Assembly: GCA_003551455.1 (NCBI GenBank)
Contig: PUMR01000019.1
Span: 1 to 37,202, forward strand
Source: Mollicutes bacterium
Lineage (GTDB): Bacteria; Bacillota_I; Bacilli_A; Izemoplasmatales; Izemoplasmataceae
Reading direction: 5' to 3'
DNA: 37,202 bases
Part shown: positions 14,857 through 23,399 of the stretch, in pieces
How the letters are laid out: every line of letters starts with the position of its first letter
Position numbering within the stretch: the stretch's first letter is position 1
Program-made: the position numbers and the translations under genes
The notes under the pieces: model-generated
Told to the model about the DNA's origin: nothing
Databases searched by the model: none
Seen by the model: the letters and a program-made list of their open reading frames with translations, nothing else

Positions 14857-16623
14857 ATGGCAGACATTTTCAGACTATTGCGTTATGTGACCCCTTACAA
14901 GGGGTATGTCGCGCTCGCGGTCCTGACGATGGTCGTCCAGGTGTTCGTGGGCTTCTACATACCCTTTTTGATGATTGACATCATCGATGTCGCCCTGCCC
15001 GCCGGGGATTTCGACACGGTATTGCGCGTGAGCCTCTTCATGATCGGCCTCGCGCTTTTCGGCATCGTCTCCGGCATCGTCAACACCTACACCTCGCAAT
15101 ACATCGCCCAATACGCCACGGCGGAGCTCAGGCTGGATTTTTTCCGCAAGGTGCAGGAACTCTCGTTCAAGAACGTCGACGAGCTCAAGACGAGCCGGCT
15201 CATCACCAATGCCACCAACGACGTCATGCGCGTGCAGATGCTCTTCACGATGCTTTTCCGGATTGTCGTGAGAGCCCCGCTCATGGTCCTCATGGGGCTT
15301 GTGCTGGCGCTCAGGACGAGTCTCCTCTTGAGCCAGGTCTTCTATGTCACCATCCCCCTGCTCGTGATGTCGGTCATCATCCTGATGGTGAAGGCCTATC
15401 CCCGTTTCAAGAAAGTCCAGCTTGCTTTGGACGATCTGAACAATGTCGTGCTCGAGAACGCCAACGCCCCGCAGGTCGTGAAATCGTTCGTCTCGCAGCC
15501 CCATGAGAAGGGACGCTTCGAAGGGACGAACGAGGGCTACCGGCAGGCGAACACCGCCGCGGAGACCGTCATGGCCTTCGCCGAGCCCGTGATCAATCTG
15601 ATCTTCAACATGGGCATCGCCCTCATCCTCCTCGTCGGCGCCTACTACATCGACCGAGGCGAGTTCCTGAGCGAGGCCGGCATCCCGCAAGTCGGCATCC
15701 TCATGGCCTTCAACTCCTACAGCATGCAGATCCTCATCGGGCTCATGATGTTCTCGATGGTGATGATTTTCCTTTCAAGAGCCAATGTCAGCGCTTCAAG
15801 GATCAACGAAGTCTTCAGGACCGAGATCGACCTCACGAATCCGAAAGACCCCATCAAGCGCAGAATCGAAGGCGCGATCGCGTTCCGCGACGTCAGCTTC
15901 GGTTATGGCGAAGACGGCAACTACGCCCTCCGCGATGTCAGCTTCACCATCGACAAAGGCGAGAAGGTCGGCGTCATCGGCTCCACCGGCAGCGGCAAGA
16001 GCAGCCTGATGCAGCTTTTGCCCAGGCTCTATGATGTGAAGGAGGGCAAGGTCCTCATCGACGACATCCCCGTCGACGAATACGATATCGCCACCTTGCG
16101 CGACCAGATCGGTTTCGTCACCCAGAACGCCACGATCTTCAGCGGCTCGCCCGCGACGAACATCCTACAAGGCAAAGCGGACGCCGGAGCGGAAGAGCTC
16201 CGTGACGCGAGCGAGAAAGCGCTCATCATGGGGTTCATCGACGACCAGGCCGAGGGTTTCAACCATCTCGTGCTGCCCAAGGGGACGAACCTCTCCGGCG
16301 GCCAGAAACAGCGCATCTCCATCGCGCGCGCGTTCATCAAGCGACCGCCCATCCTCGTCCTCGACGATGCGACGAGCGCGGTCGATGCCGAGAGCGAGCG
16401 CCGCATCCTCGCCCATATCGATGCGCTTGAGCATGAACCGACCCTGCTCTTGATCTCGCAAAAGGTCGCCACCGTCCGGCGGATGGACCGCATCCTCGTG
16501 CTGGCCAACGACGGTACGGTGGACGGTTTCGGCCGCCATGAGGAACTGATGGACCAAAGTCCCGTCTATGCCGAGATCGCCAAGAGCCAGTTGAACCTGG
16601 GGGGTGAGGAATATGTCGGCTGA
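14857..16623 (+). CDS. ABC exporter 2, first subunit (degenerate site, TM287-like)
   Basis: 588 aa half-transporter. The membrane domain (about 1-310) is followed by Walker A GSTGSGKS (375-382), signature LSGGQ (479-483) and Walker B LVLDD, with Asp504 in place of the catalytic Glu. The switch histidine is also lost: the segment reads ISQKVATV, Gln535, as in TM287 of the TM287/288 heterodimer. The subunit should bind but not hydrolyse ATP at its own Walker site. It begins one base after tetR and overlaps the second subunit by 11 bases. Confidence 0.92.
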   Translation: MADIFRLLRYVTPYKGYVALAVLTMVVQVFVGFYIPFLMIDIIDVALPAGDFDTVLRVSLFMIGLALFGIVSGIVNTYTSQYIAQYATAELRLDFFRKVQELSFKNVDELKTSRLITNATNDVMRVQMLFTMLFRIVVRAPLMVLMGLVLALRTSLLLSQVFYVTIPLLVMSVIILMVKAYPRFKKVQLALDDLNNVVLENANAPQVVKSFVSQPHEKGRFEGTNEGYRQANTAAETVMAFAEPVINLIFNMGIALILLVGAYYIDRGEFLSEAGIPQVGILMAFNSYSMQILIGLMMFSMVMIFLSRANVSASRINEVFRTEIDLTNPKDPIKRRIEGAIAFRDVSFGYGEDGNYALRDVSFTIDKGEKVGVIGSTGSGKSSLMQLLPRLYDVKEGKVLIDDIPVDEYDIATLRDQIGFVTQNATIFSGSPATNILQGKADAGAEELRDASEKALIMGFIDDQAEGFNHLVLPKGTNLSGGQKQRISIARAFIKRPPILVLDDATSAVDAESERRILAHIDALEHEPTLLLISQKVATVRRMDRILVLANDGTVDGFGRHEELMDQSPVYAEIAKSQLNLGGEEYVG

Positions 16624-18487
16624 TGAAAAGCGGATCCTCACCAAACGGGAACTGACCGAGAAGCTGAAAAAGACCATCGACCCCACCGACCCCCGCCTGC
16701 AACAGGCCGCCGGCGGTGGCGGAAGAAGGGGCGGCGTCGCGCCGAAACCGAAAAACATCCGCGAGACCGTGAAAAGGCTACTCTCCTATCTCGGCGCTTA
16801 CAAGGCCGCCATCGTCGCCATCATGCTGACGCTCGTCACCGCGACCGTCTTGAACCTCTTCATCCCGATCCTTTTCGCCACGGCTTTGGACGACTACATC
16901 CTCATCGACTTCGACCTCGAAGGCGTGGCGCGCATCGCCGTCCTCATCCTCCTTTTCGCCGCGACGAACAGCTTCATCCGTTTCTTCTCCCGGTTCGTCA
17001 TGGTGCGGATCAGCCAAAACGTCATCAAACGGATCCGCAAGGAGGCTTTCGACAAACTCATGCGGGCGCCCGTCTCGTTCTTCGACGACAAGGGCTCGGG
17101 GGATATCGTCAGCCGCCTCTCGAACGATGTCGAACTGGTCAGCAACTCGCTCGGCCAGATGGTCATCGAAGTCCTGAACAGCTCGATCATCATCTTCGGC
17201 TCTCTCGCCCTCATGTTCTATCTGAACTGGGCGCTGGCGCTCGTGGTCCTCTTTTTCATCCCCCTCATGGGGCTCTTCACCCTCAAAATCTCGAAAAAGA
17301 CCCGCAAGGGCTTCAAAGAACAACAGATCCACCTCGCGACCCTGAACGGTATCATCGAGGAGAACATCTCGGGTCTCGCCACCGTCAAGCTCTACAACCA
17401 GGAAGGGCCGTTCATCGAAGATTTCCGCCACGAGAACGACAAGCTGAAGCGGGCCGGTTTCATGGCGCAATTCTACGCCGGCATCGTCATGCCCTTCGTC
17501 CACTTCATGAACAACGTCATCTTCCTCACCGTGATCGCCGTGGGGGCTGTCTTTCACATCGCCTTCGGCGCGGCCTTCGTGTCGATCGGGCAGATCGCCG
17601 GTGTGAGCCAATATGCGCGGCAGTTCATCATGCCCATCGCCAACCTCGCCCAGCTATTCAACGCCTTGATGCAGGGCATCGCCGGGGCGGAAAGGGTCTT
17701 CGAGGTCATCGACGCCGAAGACGAATACGCCCGGGATGGCACCCGCGCGATCGAGGATTTCCAGGGCGAGATCGCCTTCGACCATGTCGATTTCGCCTAT
17801 GAAGCGGGCGTGAAGGTCCTCGAGGACATCACCTTCGCCGCTCATGAAGGACAGACGATCGCCATCGTCGGACCGACCGGCGGCGGCAAGACGACGACCA
17901 TCAAGCTCTTGAACCGTTTCTACGAGATCATGGGCGGCCGCATCATGATCGACGGCACGGACATCACCGACATCAAGAAAGACGAACTCCGGAAACGCAT
18001 CGGCATCGTCTTGCAGGACACCCACCTCTTCAAGGGCAGCGTCTTCCAAAACATCCACTACGGCAACCTCGCCGCGAGCGACGAAGAGGTCATCCGCGCG
18101 AGCCGCCTCTCGGGCGCGCACGATTTCATCGTGAAGCTTCCCAACGGCTACGACACCGCCGTCCACGAAGGCGGACAGAACTTCTCGCAAGGCGAGCGCC
18201 AGCTCATAAGCATCGCCCGCACCATCCTCTCGAACCCGTCGCTTCTCATCCTCGACGAGGCGACAAGCAACGTCGACACCCGTACCGAAGCGAAGATTCA
18301 AAAGAGCATGGAACTCCTCATGGAGGGCAGGACGGCGATCGTCATCGCCCACAGGCTCCAGACGATCCAGCGCGCCGACAAGATCCTCGTCATCCACAAG
18401 GGCCGCCTCATCGAGGAAGGGACCCATGCGGAACTCTTGGCCAGAGAGGGATTCTATCACGGCCTCTATCGCGCCCAGTTCGAATGA
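16613..18487 (+). CDS. ABC exporter 2, second subunit (catalytically competent)
   Basis: 624 aa. A polar N-terminal extension of about 60 residues with a Gly-rich stretch (GGGGRRGG) precedes the membrane domain. The nucleotide-binding domain has Walker A GPTGGGKT (420-427), Walker B LDE with Glu549 and switch His580. Its signature is altered to FSQGER (524-529). With the first subunit this gives one consensus and one degenerate ATP site. ATG at 16613 is chosen because GGGGTG lies at a proper distance; an in-frame GTG at 16604 is the alternative. The diguanylate cyclase gene follows 22 bases after the stop with no terminator between. Confidence 0.92.
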   Translation: MSADEKRILTKRELTEKLKKTIDPTDPRLQQAAGGGGRRGGVAPKPKNIRETVKRLLSYLGAYKAAIVAIMLTLVTATVLNLFIPILFATALDDYILIDFDLEGVARIAVLILLFAATNSFIRFFSRFVMVRISQNVIKRIRKEAFDKLMRAPVSFFDDKGSGDIVSRLSNDVELVSNSLGQMVIEVLNSSIIIFGSLALMFYLNWALALVVLFFIPLMGLFTLKISKKTRKGFKEQQIHLATLNGIIEENISGLATVKLYNQEGPFIEDFRHENDKLKRAGFMAQFYAGIVMPFVHFMNNVIFLTVIAVGAVFHIAFGAAFVSIGQIAGVSQYARQFIMPIANLAQLFNALMQGIAGAERVFEVIDAEDEYARDGTRAIEDFQGEIAFDHVDFAYEAGVKVLEDITFAAHEGQTIAIVGPTGGGKTTTIKLLNRFYEIMGGRIMIDGTDITDIKKDELRKRIGIVLQDTHLFKGSVFQNIHYGNLAASDEEVIRASRLSGAHDFIVKLPNGYDTAVHEGGQNFSQGERQLISIARTILSNPSLLILDEATSNVDTRTEAKIQKSMELLMEGRTAIVIAHRLQTIQRADKILVIHKGRLIEEGTHAELLAREGFYHGLYRAQFE

Positions 18488-18509
18488 ACACGGAAGGGAG
18501 TGATGATCT

Positions 18510-19418
18510 TTGCGAAAACTTGGACAAAAGAAAGCGGACTGGCTGCGGCTCGCCAAGACGCATCTCGATGAGCATTCACCGTTGCGCTTCATCCTTCTCC
18601 CCGAAAATGACAGTGTCACTTTTTTGCCTTTGCAGGGCGATTTTGCGCGTTTCAACCTCGCCGAGGGCGAAACGCTCTCCTTGGCGGATTTGCGCTCACG
18701 CATCGAGACGGACCACCTCTTTGTGGACGTGATGGGCGAGCCGGCCTATCTCGCCTACCTCGCCGACAAGGTCTTCGGCATCGAGGATACCGAAGTCTTC
18801 TTGGTCCCCTGGAAAGAAGCGGGAGACCCCCTCTGGCTGCTCGTCCGCTTGAAAAAGGCGCAGACGCCTAGCGAGAAGGACATCGTCGTCGGCGAGATCG
18901 TCCACATCCACGATGACGAGCCCCACACCCTCGCGCTCTTCCGGCTCGCACACCGCGACGACCCGACGGGGCTATGGAACCGCAAAGCCTTACGGGAAAG
19001 GCTCCCGCGGCTCGATGCGGACAAGACCCATCACGCGCTCTATATCGACCTCGACGATTTCAAAGATATCAACGACACCTACGGCCACAACACGGGCGAC
19101 AAGGTGTTGCAAGAAGTGGCGCGCCGTCTGCGGGACGAGCGCACGGAAAAACGCGAGTTCTACCGCGTCGGCGGCGACGAGTTCCTCGCCCTCCTCCTCG
19201 AGGCGGACACGGAGGAAGCACGGTGTTTCGCCAAAAGATTGACGACACGGTTTACCGACATCGCGGTGGCGGGCGAGCGCATCGACATGACGGCCTCGAT
19301 CGGGGTGGTCAGAATCAGCGCCGCCGACCGCGACTTCGTGCGGATCGTGGAAAAGGCCGACAAGGCGATGTATACGGCGAAAGCCGCGGGCAAGGCCGGC
19401 GTCGCCGTCGCTCCTTGA
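18510..19418 (+). CDS. Soluble diguanylate cyclase
   Basis: 302 aa. The N-terminal 150 residues have no membrane segment and a mixed alpha/beta look; they are an unassigned sensor region that may be PAS/GAF-like. The C-terminal GGDEF domain has the intact active site GGDEF (221-225), preceded by LYIDLDDFKDINDTYGHNTGD, whose Asp residues bind metal. The product-inhibition I-site (RxxD five residues upstream) is absent. It should make c-di-GMP from two GTP. The start is TTG at 18510, set by GGGAG upstream and the absence of a usable ATG. It lies close behind exporter 2, so the two are probably cotranscribed. Confidence 0.9.
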   Translation: MRKLGQKKADWLRLAKTHLDEHSPLRFILLPENDSVTFLPLQGDFARFNLAEGETLSLADLRSRIETDHLFVDVMGEPAYLAYLADKVFGIEDTEVFLVPWKEAGDPLWLLVRLKKAQTPSEKDIVVGEIVHIHDDEPHTLALFRLAHRDDPTGLWNRKALRERLPRLDADKTHHALYIDLDDFKDINDTYGHNTGDKVLQEVARRLRDERTEKREFYRVGGDEFLALLLEADTEEARCFAKRLTTRFTDIAVAGERIDMTASIGVVRISAADRDFVRIVEKADKAMYTAKAAGKAGVAVAP

Positions 19419-19453
19419 ATTTGGCGAAATACGGAGATTTTCCCATTTGTGTG

Positions 19454-19482
19454 TTTACTTTTCCCTTCCTTCGTGGTACACT
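19454..19482 (+). promoter_or_regulatory. Promoter of the leader peptide and exporter 3
   Basis: TTTACT (19454-19459), 17-base spacer, TACACT (19477-19482). It would place the RNA start near 19489, about 39 bases before the leader ATG. Confidence 0.6.
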
Positions 19483-19527
19483 TTTTTTGGCTTTGTGACT
19501 GCATTCTGACATATCGAGGTGAGAGCG

Positions 19528-19605
19528 ATGCGCAAAAAGACACTCATGATGCAAGGGCATTACGAAAAAATCCGTTTCTTTCCCTCCGGGTCGAACGTCT
19601 TTTGA
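19528..19605 (+). CDS. Putative 25-aa leader peptide of exporter 3
   Basis: Reads MRKKTLMMQGHYEKIRFFPS then GSNVF and a TGA. It is preceded by a strong ribosome site, GAGGTGAGAG, and by the promoter at 19454-19482. It is followed within 36 bases by a terminator hairpin, all ahead of an ABC exporter gene. B. subtilis bmrB-bmrC-bmrD is known to use the same layout: a translated leader senses ribosome-targeting drugs and lets polymerase pass a terminator. The peptide matches nothing I recognise and the function is inferred from layout. Confidence 0.55.
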   Translation: MRKKTLMMQGHYEKIRFFPSGSNVF

Positions 19606-19623
19606 GCATGGATGCTTGAGCCC

Positions 19624-19676
19624 CGCGCCACGCTTTTCTCACGCGCGCCCTCCTGGACGGATGGCGTGCGTTTTTT
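19624..19676 (+). promoter_or_regulatory. Attenuator between leader peptide and exporter 3
   Basis: Terminator: ACGCGCGCC (19641-19649) pairs over nine positions (one G-U) with GGCGTGCGT (19663-19671), followed by six T (19671-19676). Competing pairs are possible. CGCGC (19624-19628) can pair with GCGCG (19643-19647), taking the left arm, and CACGC (19629-19633) can pair with GCGTG (19664-19668), taking the right arm. A ribosome at the end of the leader reading frame would influence which forms. The terminator is clear; the antiterminator pairings are short and tentative. Confidence 0.55.
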
Positions 19677-19712
19677 ATCTCGGGCAAAACACACAGTGAG
19701 GATGAAGACACC

Positions 19713-21533
19713 ATGAAGCGTTTCCGACGATTCACAAAATGGATGAAAGGCGAAACACATCTCTATCTCATCGGGATGGCGATCCTTTTCGCCATGCAGT
19801 ATTTCCGCACGCTCACGCCGCTTTTCATCCAGCATGTCGTCGATGCCACGCTCGAGGGCGGTAAAAGTGCGCTCCCGGCCTTCATCGTCCGTTTCCTGCA
19901 AGCCGAGACCATCCGGCGCGAACTCCTCCTCGTCGCCCTCGTCTTCACGGGATTCGCCGCTTTCCGGTTGGCTTTCGTCTTCTTGCAGCGGGCGATCTTC
20001 GCCGTTTTCACCGAGCGCACGGCCTACAAGATGCGCAACCGGATCTACGACCATCTGCAGAACCTCTCGTTCTCCTATCATTCCCAAGCCGAGACGGGCG
20101 ATCTCTTGCAGCGGGCGACGACGGATGTCGAGACCTATCGCCGCTTCATCGGCGAACAGCTCGTCGACGTCTTGCGGCTATTCTTCCTCGTGACCTTCGC
20201 CATCGTGCAGATGTCCTTCATGAACCCGCGCATGACCGTGATCTCGCTCGCGATCACCCCCGTCGTCCTCACGGCGGCCGTCATCTATTTCATCTATGTC
20301 AAGCGCATCTTCCGTCAGGTCGAAGAGGCCGAGAGCCGCATGACGAGCGCGGTGCAGGAGAATGCGACCTCGAACCGCGTCGTCAAGGCCTTCGCGAACG
20401 AGCCGTTCGAGATGGAAAAATTCGATCGGACCTCTCTGGATTTCCGGGAGGAATCCATGCGCCTCACCCGGCTCATGGCCTTCTTTTGGAGTTCGACGGA
20501 CATCCTCATCTTCGGCCAGTACGCCCTCACCGCCTCCTTCGGCGTCTACAGCGTCGTGACGGGTAGTCTCGCCACGGGCGAGTTCATCGCATTCTTGAGC
20601 CTTCTGGGCATGATCGTGTGGCCCTTGCGGCAGCTCGGCCGCATCGTCGGCGATTTCGGCAAGACGCAAGTCGCCCTGGAACGGATCGACGAAATCATGG
20701 ACGCCGAGGACGAACATACCCGCGACCGCGGCGAGGAGCCCGCCATTTCGGGCAACATCCGCTTCGAGGACGTCGGCTTCCAATTCGCCGACGATACGAA
20801 ACCGCTCTTGAAGGACCTGAGCTTCACCGCCGCCCCCGGAGAGACGCTGGCCGTCGTCGGCCGCACGGGCAGCGGCAAGAGCACCCTCATGAACCTCCTC
20901 GTGCGCCTCTTGGAGACCACCGAGGGAAGGATCCTCTTCGACGGAAGAGACATCAAATCCATCAACAAGCGCCACTTGCGAAAACATGTCGGCATCATCC
21001 TCCAAGAGCCCTTCCTCTATTCCAAGACGGTCGGGGAGAACATCGCCATCATGAACCGCGAGGCCGACAGCGAGCACATCCGCGAAGCGGCGCGGATCGC
21101 GCGGCTGCATGAGGACATCGAGAATTTCGAGGCCGGCTACGACACCATCGTGGGCGAACGGGGCGTGACGCTCTCGGGCGGCCAGAAACAGCGTCTCGCC
21201 ATCGCGCGGATGTTGTTGGAGAAGAAACCGGTGCTCGTCTTCGACGACTCGCTCTCGGCGGTCGACGCCGAGACCGACATCCAGATTCGCAAGGCGCTCA
21301 TGAAACACTGGAAGGACACCACGGTGTTCATCATCACCCACCGAATCCAGACGGCCATGGAGGCCGACCGGATCATCGTGCTCGAGAACGGCCGCATCGC
21401 GGCCCAGGGCACCCACGAGACCCTGATCGGAGAAGCGGGTCTCTATGCCGAACTCCACCGCCAGCAGACCGCGACCCTGAAACAGTCGGGGAAGATTCTC
21501 GAGGAAGGGGGCGAGGACCATGCAGCATTTTGA
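19713..21533 (+). CDS. ABC exporter 3, first subunit (degenerate catalytic site)
   Basis: 606 aa half-transporter. Membrane domain (about 1-325), Walker A GRTGSGKS (383-390), canonical LSGGQ (487-491), Walker B LVFDD with Asp512 replacing the catalytic Glu, switch His543. The GERGVTLSGGQKQR segment is very like that of exporter 1's first subunit, and both recall BmrC/YheI of B. subtilis. There is no protein regulator next to it; control is probably by the upstream leader and attenuator. It overlaps its partner gene by 14 bases. Confidence 0.92.
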   Translation: MKRFRRFTKWMKGETHLYLIGMAILFAMQYFRTLTPLFIQHVVDATLEGGKSALPAFIVRFLQAETIRRELLLVALVFTGFAAFRLAFVFLQRAIFAVFTERTAYKMRNRIYDHLQNLSFSYHSQAETGDLLQRATTDVETYRRFIGEQLVDVLRLFFLVTFAIVQMSFMNPRMTVISLAITPVVLTAAVIYFIYVKRIFRQVEEAESRMTSAVQENATSNRVVKAFANEPFEMEKFDRTSLDFREESMRLTRLMAFFWSSTDILIFGQYALTASFGVYSVVTGSLATGEFIAFLSLLGMIVWPLRQLGRIVGDFGKTQVALERIDEIMDAEDEHTRDRGEEPAISGNIRFEDVGFQFADDTKPLLKDLSFTAAPGETLAVVGRTGSGKSTLMNLLVRLLETTEGRILFDGRDIKSINKRHLRKHVGIILQEPFLYSKTVGENIAIMNREADSEHIREAARIARLHEDIENFEAGYDTIVGERGVTLSGGQKQRLAIARMLLEKKPVLVFDDSLSAVDAETDIQIRKALMKHWKDTTVFIITHRIQTAMEADRIIVLENGRIAAQGTHETLIGEAGLYAELHRQQTATLKQSGKILEEGGEDHAAF

Positions 21534-23331
21534 GGAAGAGACCTTCGTCAAGAAGGAATTCGACAAGCGGACCTGGAAGCGCATCATCTCGTTCATGCGC
21601 CCTTTGCGGCGTTATGTGGCGATTGTCATCCTCTGCGGGGTGCTCCTCGCCGTCGCCGACATCGCCTATCCCCTCATCAACCGCTACGGGATCGATATCA
21701 TCATCGCCACCGGCGACCTTTCCGTCCTCCCCTTCTTCGTCGGGGTCTATGTCGTTTTCATGATCGTCATGGGCATCCTCGTCTACACCTTCATCTATTT
21801 CGCGGAGAAAGTGCAGAACCATCTCGCTTACATCATCCGCAAAAAGGCCTTCGCCAAGCTGCAGGAGCTCCCCTTCTCCTATTACGACCGCACCCCGGCG
21901 GGCTGGATTGTCGCCCGTATGACGAGCGACACGCGACAACTCTCCGACATCCTCTCCTGGGGGCTCATCGACATCACCTGGGGCGGCCTCATGATGGTGG
22001 GGTTGGCGACGGTGATGCTCATCCTGAACTGGCAGCTCGCGCTCATCGCCCTTTCCGTCATGCCGCTTTTGGTCTATCTCAGCATGTTCTTCCGCAAGCG
22101 GATCCTTTCCGCCTACCGCGACATCCGCAAGCAGAACTCGAAGATCACCGGCGCCTTCAACGAGGGCATCCTCGGCGCGAAGACCACCAAGACGCTCGTG
22201 CTCGAAGAGAAGAACTACGCCGATTTCGATGATCTCACCTCGCGGATGAAGCGCCATTCCATCCGGGCGGCGCTCTTCGCGGGACTGTATTTCCCCACGA
22301 TCCTCTTTCTCGCCTCGGTCGCGACCGCCCTCGTCCTCTATTTCGGCGGTATCGACGTCGGGGCCGGCATCCTCCAAGTCGGCTTGCTTTACGTCTTCTT
22401 GAGCTATGTAAGCCAGTTTTTCGAGCCCGTGATGCAGCTCGCGAACGTGCTCGCCCATTTCCAGCAGGCCCAAGCGAGCGCCGAACGGGTCGTGAGCCTC
22501 ATCGACCAGGAAGTGGAGATCGACGACACCGACGCGGTGAAAGCGCGTTATGGGACCATCCTCGCCCCCAGAGCGGAGAACTTCGAGCCCATCACGGGCC
22601 GCATCACTTTCGACAATGTCTCCTTCCGCTACACGAAGGGCGAAGAGGTCCTGCAAAGCTTCAGCCTCGACATCGCGCCCGGAGAGACCGTGGCCTTGGT
22701 CGGCGCGACCGGAGCGGGCAAGAGCACGATCGTCAACCTGGTCTGCAGGTTCTATGAGCCCACCGAAGGGCGGATCCTCCTCGACGGGGTGGATTACCGC
22801 GAGCGCTCGCTCTCTTGGCTCCACGCGCATCTCGGCTATGTCCTGCAGACGCCGGAGCTCTTTTCCGGCACGATCCGCGAGAACATCCGTTACGGCAAGC
22901 TCGACGCCACCGAGGAAGAGATCGTCCGCGCGGCGAAGATGGTCGGCGCCCACGATTTCATCACGACGTTCCAGAAGGGCTACGACACCCAGGTCCAAGA
23001 GGGGGGCTCGAGGCTCTCGGTCGGACAGAAGCAGCTCATCTCCTTCGCAAGGGCCCTGATCCGCGATCCCGCCATCCTCATCCTCGACGAAGCCACGAGC
23101 TCGGTCGACACGACCACCGAAAAAAGAATCCAGAAAGCCATCGAGACCGTCATGGCCGGCCGCACCGCCATCGTCATCGCGCACAGGCTCTCCACCGTGA
23201 CGGCCGCCGACAAGATCCTCGTGCTCGAACACGGCGAAGTCGTCGAGGCGGGCACCCACGAAGAACTCCTGGCGCGCCGGGGCAACTATTTCCGGCTCTA
23301 CACGAACCAGTTCGCAGACGTTTCCCCATGA
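21520..23331 (+). CDS. ABC exporter 3, second subunit (catalytically competent)
   Basis: 603 aa half-transporter. Walker A GATGAGKS (395-402), signature altered to LSVGQ (499-503), Walker B LDE with Glu524, switch His555. An N-terminal polar stretch of about 20 residues precedes the membrane domain. The pair should form a heterodimer with one hydrolytic site, like exporters 1 and 2. The start is the ATG inside the end of the previous gene, with GGAAGGGGGCGAGG before it. A strong terminator follows five bases after the stop. Confidence 0.92.
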   Translation: MQHFEEETFVKKEFDKRTWKRIISFMRPLRRYVAIVILCGVLLAVADIAYPLINRYGIDIIIATGDLSVLPFFVGVYVVFMIVMGILVYTFIYFAEKVQNHLAYIIRKKAFAKLQELPFSYYDRTPAGWIVARMTSDTRQLSDILSWGLIDITWGGLMMVGLATVMLILNWQLALIALSVMPLLVYLSMFFRKRILSAYRDIRKQNSKITGAFNEGILGAKTTKTLVLEEKNYADFDDLTSRMKRHSIRAALFAGLYFPTILFLASVATALVLYFGGIDVGAGILQVGLLYVFLSYVSQFFEPVMQLANVLAHFQQAQASAERVVSLIDQEVEIDDTDAVKARYGTILAPRAENFEPITGRITFDNVSFRYTKGEEVLQSFSLDIAPGETVALVGATGAGKSTIVNLVCRFYEPTEGRILLDGVDYRERSLSWLHAHLGYVLQTPELFSGTIRENIRYGKLDATEEEIVRAAKMVGAHDFITTFQKGYDTQVQEGGSRLSVGQKQLISFARALIRDPAILILDEATSSVDTTTEKRIQKAIETVMAGRTAIVIAHRLSTVTAADKILVLEHGEVVEAGTHEELLARRGNYFRLYTNQFADVSP

Positions 23332-23335
23332 AGAG

Positions 23336-23370
23336 CGGGGGCGACACCCACCCGTCGCCCCCGTTTTTTT
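23336..23370 (+). terminator. Terminator after exporter 3
   Basis: Ten-bp GC-rich stem CGGGGGCGAC (23336-23345) with GTCGCCCCCG (23354-23363), then seven T. Confidence 0.95.
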
Positions 23371-23372
23371 GT

Positions 23373-23378
23373 TATAAT
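23373..23378 (+). promoter_or_regulatory. -10 element for the CoADR-like gene
   Basis: TATAAT lies two bases after the T-run of the exporter 3 terminator. Its -35 position falls inside the terminator hairpin and has no consensus, so the promoter is weak or needs an activator. Confidence 0.45.
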
Positions 23379-23399
23379 AGGGATGAAGGAGTGATGGAC

